64,000 bases of DNA from the NCBI RefSeq assembly GCF_900465055.1, contig NZ_LS483250.1, positions 1,116,001 to 1,180,000 on the forward strand. The letters are read 5' to 3'. This document shows, in pieces, positions 21,637 through 30,368 of the stretch. This stretch comes from Moritella yayanosii (GTDB lineage Bacteria > Pseudomonadota > Gammaproteobacteria > Enterobacterales > Moritellaceae). Made by a program: the position numbers and the translations under genes. Position 1 is the first letter of the stretch. Every line of letters begins with the position of its first letter. The notes beneath the pieces were generated by a model, which was not told where the DNA came from, searched no databases, and saw only the letters and a program-made list of their open reading frames with translations.

Positions 21637-23010
21637 TCACGGTTTATGCGTTAAAATACCACGCACATAACTGCGGGTATTAGCATTATGATCTAACATA
21701 AACTCAGCCAATAAGTTGGTCATGTTGGTCATACCCGCTTCACCGTGCTGCTCACGTATCATCTGCACAATCATTTTTATCTCTTTGCTACCATCAACTT
21801 CAAAGCTTGGGTCGCTTACTAGTTGCTCTGGTACCCAGCGTTCTAAGTAATCAGCAAGCTTGTCTGATTTGTCATAGGAATTTTTGGCAAATACTTCAAC
21901 AAAGGTGTTGTCGGTATATTCAAGCACTGCAGTCTCCTGCGTTAACGCCTTAAATAGCGCGCTACTAAAGTCGTTATTTTCATACGCTTGCTTGGTAACA
22001 ATTGCTTGGAACGCTTCTAATACCAAATGACGATTAGAAAGCAGCTGGATCGCATCAATCTTAGCTTGGGGGAAACCCATCATGTCTTTGGTATTGGTCC
22101 AGATACTCGATGCAGTACTCACACCAGGCTGCAATGTAGAATGGTATGACTGGGCAATATCACCAACATAATGCAAGCCCCACCCCATAAAACGCCAGCC
22201 CCAATAATCATGGCCAGTGCTAAAAGCATATTCAGATAACGCTTTGTACATATGCACACGGAAATCAGGGAAGGTATCACGTAAGAACGGTGCTAACCTA
22301 AATAACACACTTGATTCATGGTAGAAACCCATATGGAACGGCGCTTGCGTACCGTATTCCAACGCAGGGTTACCAAAGGCTTGGTTACCAAAACCATATA
22401 GTTTACCCGCGTCAGTATTGCTGTCTGCAAACAAACCAATATCTAAACCATTATCAGGGTCGTCGTTAGCCGATACTAATACCTCGATTGGCGTGACCAG
22501 ATCACCACTTTTGACTTCCACAAAGGTCATCGAGTTATAATTATCGAGGTGAGTGAATACCGCAACCTCTGACGCATCCAGGCGACGACGGCCTTGCTTA
22601 TCCTGCCCTGGTAATAACTGAATGTACGGATTAACACGGGCATTCGGGTTGATACGTATGGCGTGAATGAAACTTGTCAGTAAGTCTTGGCCAGCGGCGT
22701 CAAATGCTAATGCATCAGGACGCGGCTTATAATACGGGAAATTCTGACGTAACCAGTCTTCATTGGTTGCTAATAACGTTTCTAACCCGTGCGCCTCTGC
22801 TGTCACAAATTCAGCTAATGTTTCGACTTTAATAGGCGCTTGCGCTGCCACTTCTGGCATGGTGTTCAATATTGGATAGGTGATGAGGCTGTGTTCAGAC
22901 CATGCATTGGCGTTACTCACCAGCATACTGCTACACAATAATGCGCCCAAGGTGACTTTAATCTGGCTTTTAAACTTGTTCTTATGTTTTAAAAAAGTCG
23001 GGATAAACAT
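21637..23010 (-). CDS. secreted zinc-dependent phospholipase C/S1-P1 nuclease-like protein
   Basis: This 457-residue protein starts with a signal peptide that ends in SNANAW, so the mature protein begins with Trp then SEHSLI, as in zinc phospholipases C and P1 nucleases, where the terminal Trp and a nearby His bind zinc. Further ligand motifs are MGFYHESS, STGHDYWGWRFMGWGLHYVGD and SYHST, matching the H...HxxxD zinc pattern. Start choice: ATG 23010 has AAGGA eight bases upstream; the longer frame to 23154 would overlap the GGDEF gene. The family call is sound; lipid or nucleic-acid specificity is open. Confidence 0.7.
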   Translation of the reverse strand: MFIPTFLKHKNKFKSQIKVTLGALLCSSMLVSNANAWSEHSLITYPILNTMPEVAAQAPIKVETLAEFVTAEAHGLETLLATNEDWLRQNFPYYKPRPDALAFDAAGQDLLTSFIHAIRINPNARVNPYIQLLPGQDKQGRRRLDASEVAVFTHLDNYNSMTFVEVKSGDLVTPIEVLVSANDDPDNGLDIGLFADSNTDAGKLYGFGNQAFGNPALEYGTQAPFHMGFYHESSVLFRLAPFLRDTFPDFRVHMYKALSEYAFSTGHDYWGWRFMGWGLHYVGDIAQSYHSTLQPGVSTASSIWTNTKDMMGFPQAKIDAIQLLSNRHLVLEAFQAIVTKQAYENNDFSSALFKALTQETAVLEYTDNTFVEVFAKNSYDKSDKLADYLERWVPEQLVSDPSFEVDGSKEIKMIVQMIREQHGEAGMTNMTNLLAEFMLDHNANTRSYVRGILTHKP

Positions 23011-23083
23011 AACATTCCTTTGAAATCGACAATTAATACATATTAAGAATTGATTATAAATGATTTTTTGTCGAATAATTGTA

Positions 23084-24277
23084 TCAACATAACGTAATAC
23101 CGTTTTCAACCCGATCTCTTCCCTGCATTTTCGCTTGATAGAGTAAATCATCAACGCGTTTAAATAATTGCGCTATCGACTCATCTGCGATGTATTGAGT
23201 TACCCCGATACTAGTAGTAAATGTGACCTCTTGTTGTTCATCCGTCATCACTGACGATTTACGGATAGCCTCGGCAACACGTAACGCCACTTGAGTTGCT
23301 TGCGCTAATTCTAAATGCGGCATCACGACCAAAAATTCTTCGCCGCCAAAACGCGCAATAACGTCTGAATTTCTTAACTCTCGCTTTAGCAATGACGATA
23401 CATTGACTAAAACATTATCTCCAACCATATGGCCGTAAGTATCATTAACACGTTTAAAATAATCTAAATCTAACATCATTACACTAAATGAGTCTTGCGC
23501 AGCATTACTGTTTATTGCTATCTCTGTTACTTGGCGCATCAATACGCGACGATTGATCAAGCCTGTTAGTGAATCGATTGTGGATTCGCGATAAAGTTTC
23601 ATTAGCATGATCATCTGTCCAGATTGTAGCCATAAACAAATCCCGCCAAACAACACGAACAACCATAGTTTGTCGATAACTGCAGTATAATCTCCCGTGT
23701 ATTGGATATACTCAAGTATTGCTAATGGCAATGCAATGACACTTAACAGCACAACACCTCCAGAGGTTGTCAATGGAAACAGACCGAGCATTGCGATTAT
23801 TAAATACGGTGTAAGCGTAAAGGACAAGGGTATATCTCTGTAGGCCATTGTTTGAGTCAATAATAGCTCTGTTGCCGTATAAGATAATACCGGTAATAAA
23901 AATGAAAGTGTTAATACCACTCGAGTCATATTAACCGTACGGTAACGACGAATGAGTTGGTAAAGCCCAATAAGAACACCTGAGACTATTAACCGATTAA
24001 CTAATAATAATTTAGCCTGGGCGCTGTCAAAGACAATAAAATCAAGTGAAGATGATGCTGGTACGCTAATAGCAAAAAATAAGCAGATTAATTTAAGGCG
24101 TTCGACAATATATTGGTTACGGGTTTGAATAAAGTCATTTGAATGATTATGTGTTGAAACGACGTCTTCAATGGTACTGTATTTTGTACAGAATGACTTG
24201 CCAGAATTGAGCAACTTTGGTGGTTTATTTACCTGCTGGCCACGATCATCATTTTCTGCGTACGATGAATTAGACAT
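23084..24277 (-). CDS. membrane-bound GGDEF diguanylate cyclase
   Basis: The 397-residue protein has six or so transmembrane helices in its first half and a C-terminal GGDEF domain with RFGGEEF at about residues 310-316, the active-site form that makes cyclic di-GMP. DSLTGLINRR opens the domain. ATG 24277 is preceded by AAGGAAGAAGTA; the in-frame ATG at 24301 is less likely. No inhibitory RxxD site is obvious. The signal sensed by the membrane part is unknown. Confidence 0.85.
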   Translation of the reverse strand: MSNSSYAENDDRGQQVNKPPKLLNSGKSFCTKYSTIEDVVSTHNHSNDFIQTRNQYIVERLKLICLFFAISVPASSSLDFIVFDSAQAKLLLVNRLIVSGVLIGLYQLIRRYRTVNMTRVVLTLSFLLPVLSYTATELLLTQTMAYRDIPLSFTLTPYLIIAMLGLFPLTTSGGVVLLSVIALPLAILEYIQYTGDYTAVIDKLWLFVLFGGICLWLQSGQMIMLMKLYRESTIDSLTGLINRRVLMRQVTEIAINSNAAQDSFSVMMLDLDYFKRVNDTYGHMVGDNVLVNVSSLLKRELRNSDVIARFGGEEFLVVMPHLELAQATQVALRVAEAIRKSSVMTDEQQEVTFTTSIGVTQYIADESIAQLFKRVDDLLYQAKMQGRDRVENGITLC

Positions 24278-24364
24278 TACTTCTTCCTTGATATTATGCA
24301 CAATTATTATGAATAATTATAAGCCAATGTCGATTTAAAGTTTTGATCTAGTTCAACAAATTCC

Positions 24365-24490
24365 CATGGTCAGGTACCACTGTACGCATCTAATGCGGCT
24401 TTATGTTTAGCGTCCGTTTTTACAGGCAGGCACGACAGTCTTGCGACGAAGTAACTATCGGCCCGCAACACTTGTGACAACTATCGTGAC
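24365..24490 (-). pseudogene. remnant of a second ykgJ-like gene
   Basis: The stretch TCTAATGCGGCTTTATG to GCCCGCAACACTTGTGACAA parallels the middle of the YkgJ-family gene at 25473-25877 (TCTAATGCAGCTTCGTG to GTCCACAACAATCATGGCAA). It is diverged and out of frame, with no start or stop. I read it as a decayed partial duplicate with the PhyH-type gene left between the two copies. Confidence 0.5.
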
Positions 24491-24507
24491 AACAAATGAG
24501 CCAACAA

Positions 24508-25311
24508 TTAACACTGCGCCTTTAAGTCGAGCGTACTCATGAATAATCTCGGATCATCAATTTTATCGAGCATTGCAATGCTCGGTAAACACGCATCATC
24601 GACGTAGTCGGCAAAGTCACCCTCTGGGTCAAACACTAAGATATCCAAGGCTAATCTGTCCATGCCATATAAACCACGGTGGATCATATCTGCTGAAAAA
24701 ACCAGTAAGTCGCCCGCAGCTAAGTTAATGACCAGACCGGTAGAGAGACTGTCGCTGCTCACTTTGCCTTTAATTTCCTGTCGTACATTAAACTCTTCTT
24801 CATTATCCCAGCGCTTATGCGTACCAGGGACGAGTTCCATGCCAAGTTCATCAAACAAAGGCACGCGAAGATGTACCACTTGTGTCTCCTGAACGGCTAT
24901 TTTTTGCTGTTCAACCTCATGGTCGTATTGACAATCACGATGCCAAAAGTCTTTCTGTTGAGGATTAACAGGGTTGAAAAATAATTGGGTATTCATAAAC
25001 GCGGGATTAGCCGGTATCACCGATTCGACCACATCCATCATTTTTTTGGAGCTGATAAAATTAAACAGCGTCAGCCTATCGTCGCACTCCAAATACTCAA
25101 TACCGGTAATGACAGAAGAGTTGAACGCTTCTTCCCGATAGAATTCAGCGTTGTCTTCTTTCCACAACTCATGAAATTTCGATACCACTTCTCTCAGTGC
25201 TAAAATCTCAGCCGCATTAAAATAATTTCTAATTACAAAGTAACCTTGCTCGTCATATTCGCTATTCAATTGACTTCTATTACTGTCTTTAACACCCGTT
25301 ACCTTTAACAC
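24508..25311 (-). CDS. phytanoyl-CoA dioxygenase (PhyH) family protein
   Basis: The 267-residue protein has the PhyH pattern of Fe(II)/2-oxoglutarate oxygenases: the HxD pair His124-Asp126 in WHRDCQYDH, the distal His211 in ADMIHRGLYG and a basic residue soon after for 2-oxoglutarate binding. ELVPGTHKRWD is also typical. Bacterial members hydroxylate diverse small molecules, so no substrate can be named. It is between a ykgJ remnant and the intact ykgJ gene, on the same strand. Confidence 0.8.
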   Translation of the reverse strand: MLKVTGVKDSNRSQLNSEYDEQGYFVIRNYFNAAEILALREVVSKFHELWKEDNAEFYREEAFNSSVITGIEYLECDDRLTLFNFISSKKMMDVVESVIPANPAFMNTQLFFNPVNPQQKDFWHRDCQYDHEVEQQKIAVQETQVVHLRVPLFDELGMELVPGTHKRWDNEEEFNVRQEIKGKVSSDSLSTGLVINLAAGDLLVFSADMIHRGLYGMDRLALDILVFDPEGDFADYVDDACLPSIAMLDKIDDPRLFMSTLDLKAQC

Positions 25312-25472
25312 CCATTACCTCTATTTTATAATAACAACCCGACTGCCGATACTTTGTTACAACCCTGACAAGAGTTAAAAATTGAGCCGAGTTCGTTGTA
25401 AGTTACTTCTTCAAGAATGAATTCCATTTCGTTTCCATATACATAACGTTTTAATTTTTTTAGTTACACCTA

Positions 25473-25877
25473 CTACACCAACACCTGTCGTGTATTTCTG
25501 ATGTAGTGATGGATCTGCCCTTCGACTTTAACGTCAATCATTTCATCTGGTCGGCGATCATTGGGACAAGGCATTTTCGGTGTGGTGCCAAACAGTCGGC
25601 AGATTAACGGTCGTTCCTCGTACACGGTGCAGCCTTTAGGACCGAGGTGTACGCAGTTATACTCATCTAATGCAGCTTCGTGCTCAGTGTCAGTTTTATA
25701 GGGCAGGCGCGACATTTCTTCTGCCGACGTCGTTACCGGTCCACAACAATCATGGCAACCCGGCGTACATTCAAACGTCGGGATCGCTTTGCGCAGGCGT
25801 GCAAGGTCCTCTTTATTATTATTGTTATTATTCTTGTTCTTTAACAATAATTTTATTTTTTCGTATTCCGAAACCAT
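25473..25877 (-). CDS. YkgJ-family cysteine-cluster protein
   Basis: The 134-residue protein has the YkgJ/CxxCxxCC zinc- or iron-binding signature: CTPGCHDCCGP near residue 37 and CTVYEERPLICRLFG further on, with a final CPN. The family is widespread and of unknown function. A low-complexity run of about eight Asn/Lys codons (AAT-rich) near the N-terminus is unusual and could be a slippage-prone site. Confidence 0.8.
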   Translation of the reverse strand: MVSEYEKIKLLLKNKNNNNNNKEDLARLRKAIPTFECTPGCHDCCGPVTTSAEEMSRLPYKTDTEHEAALDEYNCVHLGPKGCTVYEERPLICRLFGTTPKMPCPNDRRPDEMIDVKVEGQIHHYIRNTRQVLV

Positions 25878-25983
25878 GATAGTTTTCTACCTAATGCCAC
25901 TCGAAGATGACAATGCCTGTAAATTTACGGCGTATGTTAACATTTGTAAGCGTACCACGCCTTGATTTCCGACATCCTTCAGC

Positions 25984-27009
25984 TTACTTAGACGCTAATA
26001 GTTCACGTAATGATGTTGGTAATATACTTTGCGCTTTACTGGTAATACTTTGTTCATGTTTTTGCCAAAGGATCCCAAGATAAATAATGAATAACCCCAG
26101 CAGTGTTAATGAAATTGGAAATAACCAACTGTCTTTAAATATATCCGCCGCTAGATGACCAATGTAGCCAGTACAGCCTATCGCGCCGAACACAACAAAC
26201 ACTCGCCGAACAAGTAATACGCCCACAGCGATCATCAGTAGATTGATAGTAAAGTAAATAAATTTAGACAACTCGCTATCAGAATATTGCAGGGACATTC
26301 CGCACCAAAAGGCGAGCACCCCAAATAAATATATCCAGAATGCATAGTCAGCTGTGTGTCGAGATCTAATATCGATCCAAAAGGCTAAGGCAATCATGAG
26401 TAGTCCAGTGTACATAGACACGAGTTTCCTCAGCGCCCAATCAAAATCTCCGCCCGAAATCATGGCTGTAACATCCATGGTTAAATACCAGAGTGTCACC
26501 GCAATTGGCATCATTAAAAATGGATACTTATATTTCCAAACGAGAATAGCACCAACAGCTAACGTACTCAGTTCCATATACAACCAATGCCATTGGATAT
26601 ATCGGTGATAATCTCGATATACACTTTCATCTGGCCAAATACCCAATGCATGTTGTAATCCATATACCGCTAATGGGGTCAACGCAATAACAAAAGTGGC
26701 ACATATTCCCGCAGGTATCGCATAGCCTTTGACTTGAAAGGTGTTGGTCAGTTTAAGTCCAACAACCGCATAAAATAAGGCGATAACAACAATACCGACG
26801 CCACCGAATGACTCCCAGCCTAAATTCATAAACAGCGTCATTGCACCGATTGCAATCAAACCGCCCACATAATAAAGAACATGGGTAAAATCAAACTTAG
26901 GCCCGGTATTAGGCTGCTTGTTGATGAATTCAATTAACTTCTCAGACTGTTCCAAAGATAAAATATTCGCTTTTACTGCGTCTTCAAGATTTTTCTTCGT
27001 TAAGTTCAA
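25984..27009 (-). CDS. multi-pass membrane protein, DUF2157-like
   Basis: The 341-residue protein has a short soluble N-terminus (KKNLEDAVKANILSLEQSEK) followed by about ten hydrophobic helices. This layout resembles DUF2157 proteins, but the match is only by eye. A ribosome site AAGGAG precedes the ATG. It is a single gene, divergent from the small remnant and rlpA to its right. No transport or enzyme motif is visible. Confidence 0.55.
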   Translation of the reverse strand: MNLTKKNLEDAVKANILSLEQSEKLIEFINKQPNTGPKFDFTHVLYYVGGLIAIGAMTLFMNLGWESFGGVGIVVIALFYAVVGLKLTNTFQVKGYAIPAGICATFVIALTPLAVYGLQHALGIWPDESVYRDYHRYIQWHWLYMELSTLAVGAILVWKYKYPFLMMPIAVTLWYLTMDVTAMISGGDFDWALRKLVSMYTGLLMIALAFWIDIRSRHTADYAFWIYLFGVLAFWCGMSLQYSDSELSKFIYFTINLLMIAVGVLLVRRVFVVFGAIGCTGYIGHLAADIFKDSWLFPISLTLLGLFIIYLGILWQKHEQSITSKAQSILPTSLRELLASK

Positions 27010-27177
27010 TTTAGACTCCTTCCTATGACTTTATGCACAATACATTATCAATTTAAGGCAGCAAGGTAAACAGCCAGCGCTTATGCCGATCCAAACTCGA
27101 ATAAACAGAACTCTGCTAGACTCACTGAGTACCGTTTAACTGCTATTTACGATCAAGTTTAAGGAACGAATTCAACT

Positions 27178-27329
27178 ATGACCAAACTATTTCCCTCATT
27201 TATTATAGCCACATTCCGTTGTCTGACTAACGTCGTGTTAGCCGAAGGATGCTGTTAAAAATTGACTATAGCGGCGAACAAAACTTAAATGTTGATGTCT
27301 CACTCCGCGATGAATTCTTAAAGATATGA
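27178..27329 (+). pseudogene. remnant of a small exported-protein gene
   Basis: An ATG with AAGGAA ahead of it opens a 26-codon frame with a signal-peptide-like start (MTKLFPSFIIATF). Just after its stop, another frame reads KIDYSGEQNLNVDVSLRDEF before a TGA. This looks like one gene broken by a frameshift, directly upstream of rlpA. The family is unknown. Confidence 0.35.
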
Positions 27330-27382
27330 AGAGACAGGTAAACACATGAAACATTATTTAAAAAAATGGTATTAAAAATCAC

Positions 27383-27814
27383 ATGAAAAAGTTAAGCCTT
27401 ATATTTACCATTGTCGTCCTTTCCATGCTGACCGCTTGTTCGTCTACATCCACATCGACAACTGGGTCGCCTAAAACAATAGCATACGCAAGATCTCATG
27501 ATCTTGTCGGTCAAGCGTCTTGGTATGGTAAAAGATTCCACGGCAAGCTTACAGCGAGTGGAGAGACATACAATATGAGAGCATATACAGCCGCGCATAA
27601 AACCCTGCCATTTGGTACCGTCGTTAAGGTGATTAATACGACTAACAATAAATCTGTCGAGGTCAAAATTAACGATAGAGGACCATTTGTTAGAGGCAGA
27701 GTAATAGACCTTTCTCAAAAAGCATTTGAACAAATGGGCAGTACAAATCAAGGGGTAGTTCCTGTCAGAATAGAAATTCTGGATGACAGTAATACTTTTA
27801 GATACAAACATTAA
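27383..27814 (+). CDS. rlpA: RlpA-like septal lipoprotein
   Basis: The 143-residue product has a lipoprotein signal with lipobox LTAC (Cys19) and a double-psi beta-barrel RlpA domain: GQASWYGKRFHGKLTASGE, then LPFGTVVKVINT and VKINDRGPFVRGRVIDLS, which includes the catalytic-type Asp. RlpA proteins bind or cleave peptidoglycan stripped of stem peptides at the division site. The SPOR domain found in long RlpA proteins is absent, so this is the short form. Confidence 0.85.
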   Translation: MKKLSLIFTIVVLSMLTACSSTSTSTTGSPKTIAYARSHDLVGQASWYGKRFHGKLTASGETYNMRAYTAAHKTLPFGTVVKVINTTNNKSVEVKINDRGPFVRGRVIDLSQKAFEQMGSTNQGVVPVRIEILDDSNTFRYKH

Positions 27815-27844
27815 ACCACAACAAACATCATGTTATGTTGGTCT

Positions 27845-29326
27845 TTACTTTAGTTCGCCTTCATTTACCGCGTTTCTCTCTAGACAGCGCCCTCTCGGTT
27901 CATCACCCTCATGCAGCACGATGTCGGTATGCAGAAACTCAGCAGCTTCTGCTGAACCTTTCACTTTCTTCGCGCTGCGTTCCAACATTTCGGTTTCAAA
28001 CTCAGTTAACACCCGGTCCCTCAAGCCAGCTTCGCGCCATTTAGACAAGGGTCTGCATTCTTTGGTAATGACCCTAGCCAGCGCCAGTGCATCCAACAGC
28101 GCTTGATTCGCGCCCTGTCCTTTGAATGGACTCATAGGATGAGCAGCGTCTCCAATCAAGGTCACGTTAGCCCCTTGCTGCAACAATTCAGGTTCGAGTA
28201 ACGCGCGGTCATACACCGGATAACCAGAAACCATCACTTCCTGCGTCGCCGTTAAGATCTGAGGAATCGGATCGTGCCACTGACATCGTCGCAACGCTTC
28301 TTCTTTTAGCGCGTTAGTGCCTTTCGCACTTAACGCCTTGGCCTCTTCTTCTGGCATTGGAAAGCTAAGCTGCCACATCACCGAGTCCGATGAAAAAGGC
28401 ATTATATAGATCCGCTCATGGCCATTCGCGGTTTGGAATACCGTGGCGGAGTCGAGCAAAGTACGATCAAGCCCTTCATCTTCAAGATCGGCCAAAGGAC
28501 AGATCCCCAAGATCACGATACAGCCTAAATAATTTAATGGCGACGCATCCTCACCTACCAGCAACTTGCGCACCGAACTGCGAATGCCATCCGCCCCAAC
28601 GACAAGATCCGCATGGGCGTATTTCATCTCACCTGCAACCTGAAAGCTCAAATCAACACCTTCACCCTCAGATTGTTTAAAGTCGACCAACTGGTGCCCC
28701 CACTGCACCGCATCATGTCCACCGAGTTGCTCAAGCAAGGCTAAACGCAACGACTGCCTTGCGATATGGACATTGGTGCGTGTCGGTAACTTTCTCTCGT
28801 CTGACGGCACCCACTTTCTGCTCCCCCATTCACCGAGTACTTTGCCTTCGGTCGTATGCACCACATGTCTGGTTGAAATGATACCTTCCTCTAACGAGAA
28901 AATGCCCAGCCCCTCGATCGCTCGACTCGCTTGTTGCAGCGTAAGTCCATAACCTTGAGATCGTGTATCGAAGCCGCTATCGCGTTCATAAAGCGTAAAA
29001 GGAATACCACGGTGCAAGCAAGCCACAGCAAGGGCCACCCCACCGATGCCACCACCAATAATGGCAAGGTGTGGGTAATTTTCTGTATCGGGTCCATTAA
29101 CGAAGGATGGGACAGCAGAACGGATCAGCCCGGACCCTTTACAATTCGAACAGGCATCAAGGTGCGGCTTTGGACGGACAGGCGCGACGCCTTCGCGGTT
29201 GGACTTTTCAAAGTGCTCGAGTTCTCGCTGGTAGCGGAGTCTTACTTTCTTACGCAGGCGTTTACTTACTTTCCCGCGTCCCTTACATTCAGCACAAATA
29301 TTCCAGTGGTTATCTTCAATCTTCAA
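27845..29326 (-). CDS. FAD-dependent monooxygenase with N-terminal DnaJ-like zinc module
   Basis: The 493-residue protein joins two parts. Residues 11-67 hold CAECKGRG and CSNCKGSG, paired CxxCxGxG motifs like the DnaJ zinc centre. Residue 85 onwards is a PHBH-type flavin monooxygenase: AIIGGGIGGVALAVA (GxGxxG, FAD), the middle VVGADGIRSSVR (DG motif) and LIGDAAHPMSPFKGQGANQAL (GD motif). Such enzymes hydroxylate aromatic or similar compounds with NAD(P)H and oxygen. The gene is visibly richer in G and C than its neighbours and has transposase fragments on one side, suggesting acquisition. The role of the zinc module is unknown. Confidence 0.8.
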   Translation of the reverse strand: MKIEDNHWNICAECKGRGKVSKRLRKKVRLRYQRELEHFEKSNREGVAPVRPKPHLDACSNCKGSGLIRSAVPSFVNGPDTENYPHLAIIGGGIGGVALAVACLHRGIPFTLYERDSGFDTRSQGYGLTLQQASRAIEGLGIFSLEEGIISTRHVVHTTEGKVLGEWGSRKWVPSDERKLPTRTNVHIARQSLRLALLEQLGGHDAVQWGHQLVDFKQSEGEGVDLSFQVAGEMKYAHADLVVGADGIRSSVRKLLVGEDASPLNYLGCIVILGICPLADLEDEGLDRTLLDSATVFQTANGHERIYIMPFSSDSVMWQLSFPMPEEEAKALSAKGTNALKEEALRRCQWHDPIPQILTATQEVMVSGYPVYDRALLEPELLQQGANVTLIGDAAHPMSPFKGQGANQALLDALALARVITKECRPLSKWREAGLRDRVLTEFETEMLERSAKKVKGSAEAAEFLHTDIVLHEGDEPRGRCLERNAVNEGELK

Positions 29327-29466
29327 CTTTTCTACCTGCCCTATATTTAACCCGCGATTGGTTACACTTAAATAAGAAAACTCTCAGCTGTTAAGCTGTG
29401 ATTATAACGGTCATTACGGTCTATTACTGTTTAACTGCAGAAAACTTATATTTTTCTTGAAGCGCA

Positions 29467-29576
29467 ATCAGAACAATATAAAGATAAATTATCGGGGATC
29501 ATTGAGGCTGACGAATTTTTTCTTGCCTACTCAGAGAAAAGCACAAAAAAGCTGAAGAATAATAGAGCTGCAAGAC
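29467..29576 (+). mobile_element. IS1595-family transposase fragment
   Basis: Read on the plus strand this gives KLSGIIEADEFFLAYSEKS then KKLKNNRAAR, the first acidic motif (EADE) of IS1595/ISXO2-type transposases. It stops abruptly where the IS4 fragment starts. The same element type is found again at 32031-32238 and 49734-49886. Confidence 0.65.
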
Positions 29577-29801
29577 TGCTTTCATCGCATCTTCACCAAG
29601 GTTTTTTCGTCGCTGAGTTAACGCACTTGGCGCTACAAATGCCTTGCCTGTTCGGTCTACAATATCAAGTTGATTAACGATATCTGCCATCGATTTATCA
29701 TTATAGAGAGCCATCCCGACAAGTAACCAAACCATCGACCTAATTAGGCTTCCATTGATTGATGACATCAAGGGCTTGATAAACGTGCATAAAAAATCCA
29801 A
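29577..29801 (-). mobile_element. IS4-family transposase N-terminal fragment
   Basis: The minus-strand frame reads SMVWLLVGMALYNDKSMADI then VNQLDIVDRTG and VAPSALTQRRKNLGEDAM, the N-terminal domain of IS4-type transposases. The DDE core is missing; the frame runs into the antisense of the IS1595 fragment at about 29577. Confidence 0.7.
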
Positions 29802-29823
29802 GTGTTATAAGACACTTGGATTC
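29788..29823 (-). terminator. terminator of the M23-bactofilin operon
   Basis: On the minus strand ATCCAAGTGT and ACACTTGGAT form a ten-base stem followed by six T, about 100 bases past the bactofilin stop. Confidence 0.75.
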
Positions 29824-29921
29824 TGACAGCTGAGAAGGATCAGTCAACCGATCATATTTCTCTTAACTGATCGGCATTAGTCAACAACTACGCCTTTTTC
29901 GAATTCCTGAACAGAATTAAG

Positions 29922-30368
29922 TTATGCAGATTTTTCACCCGTTGCTTTTGATGTAATTGAACTTACATTTTTGGTTTTATTATCCTGCAAAGGATTTTCT
30001 TTATGCGTCATAGTACCTTCAATATGGGCACCAATTTCGATGCTAATTGTTTCATGGAAGAGTTCGCCTTTAACTTTAGCCGACTTTTCTAAACGAATAC
30101 TGTGGGCTCTTAGTTGCCCCGAAACCGTTCCCATAACAACGATACTATCTGCAATAATCACGCCTTTAACAGTGCCCTGCTCGCCAATGATCAATGTGGC
30201 AGCTTTGATATCACCTTCAACGACACCGTCCAGTTGAATTTCGCCGCTTGAGGTGATATCACCTATAATTTTTACGCCTGCTCCGATGATCGACGGCACA
30301 GATTTTGTTGATTTCATACTGCTGGTCTCTTTAACTGTCGTATTTTTGTTGCTGGATTTTGAAAACAT
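29922..30368 (-). CDS. bactofilin (polymer-forming cytoskeletal protein)
   Basis: The 148-residue protein has the bactofilin right-handed beta-helix: GAGVKIIGDITSSGEIQLDG, then VEGDIKAATLIIGEQGTVKG and further turns, flanked by polar, disordered tails. Bactofilins polymerise without nucleotide and position cell-wall enzymes. ATG 30368 (MFSKSS) is chosen over 30389; the start overlaps the end of the M23 peptidase gene by 38 bases, so the two are translationally coupled. This pair is a classic bactofilin-LytM module for cell shape or local wall synthesis. Confidence 0.9.
   Translation of the reverse strand: MFSKSSNKNTTVKETSSMKSTKSVPSIIGAGVKIIGDITSSGEIQLDGVVEGDIKAATLIIGEQGTVKGVIIADSIVVMGTVSGQLRAHSIRLEKSAKVKGELFHETISIEIGAHIEGTMTHKENPLQDNKTKNVSSITSKATGEKSA

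Noticed and set aside
23011-23154. N-terminal extension of the phospholipase C-like protein
   Set aside because: It would put 48 residues before a clear signal peptide and overlap the neighbouring GGDEF gene; ATG 23010 has a good ribosome site.
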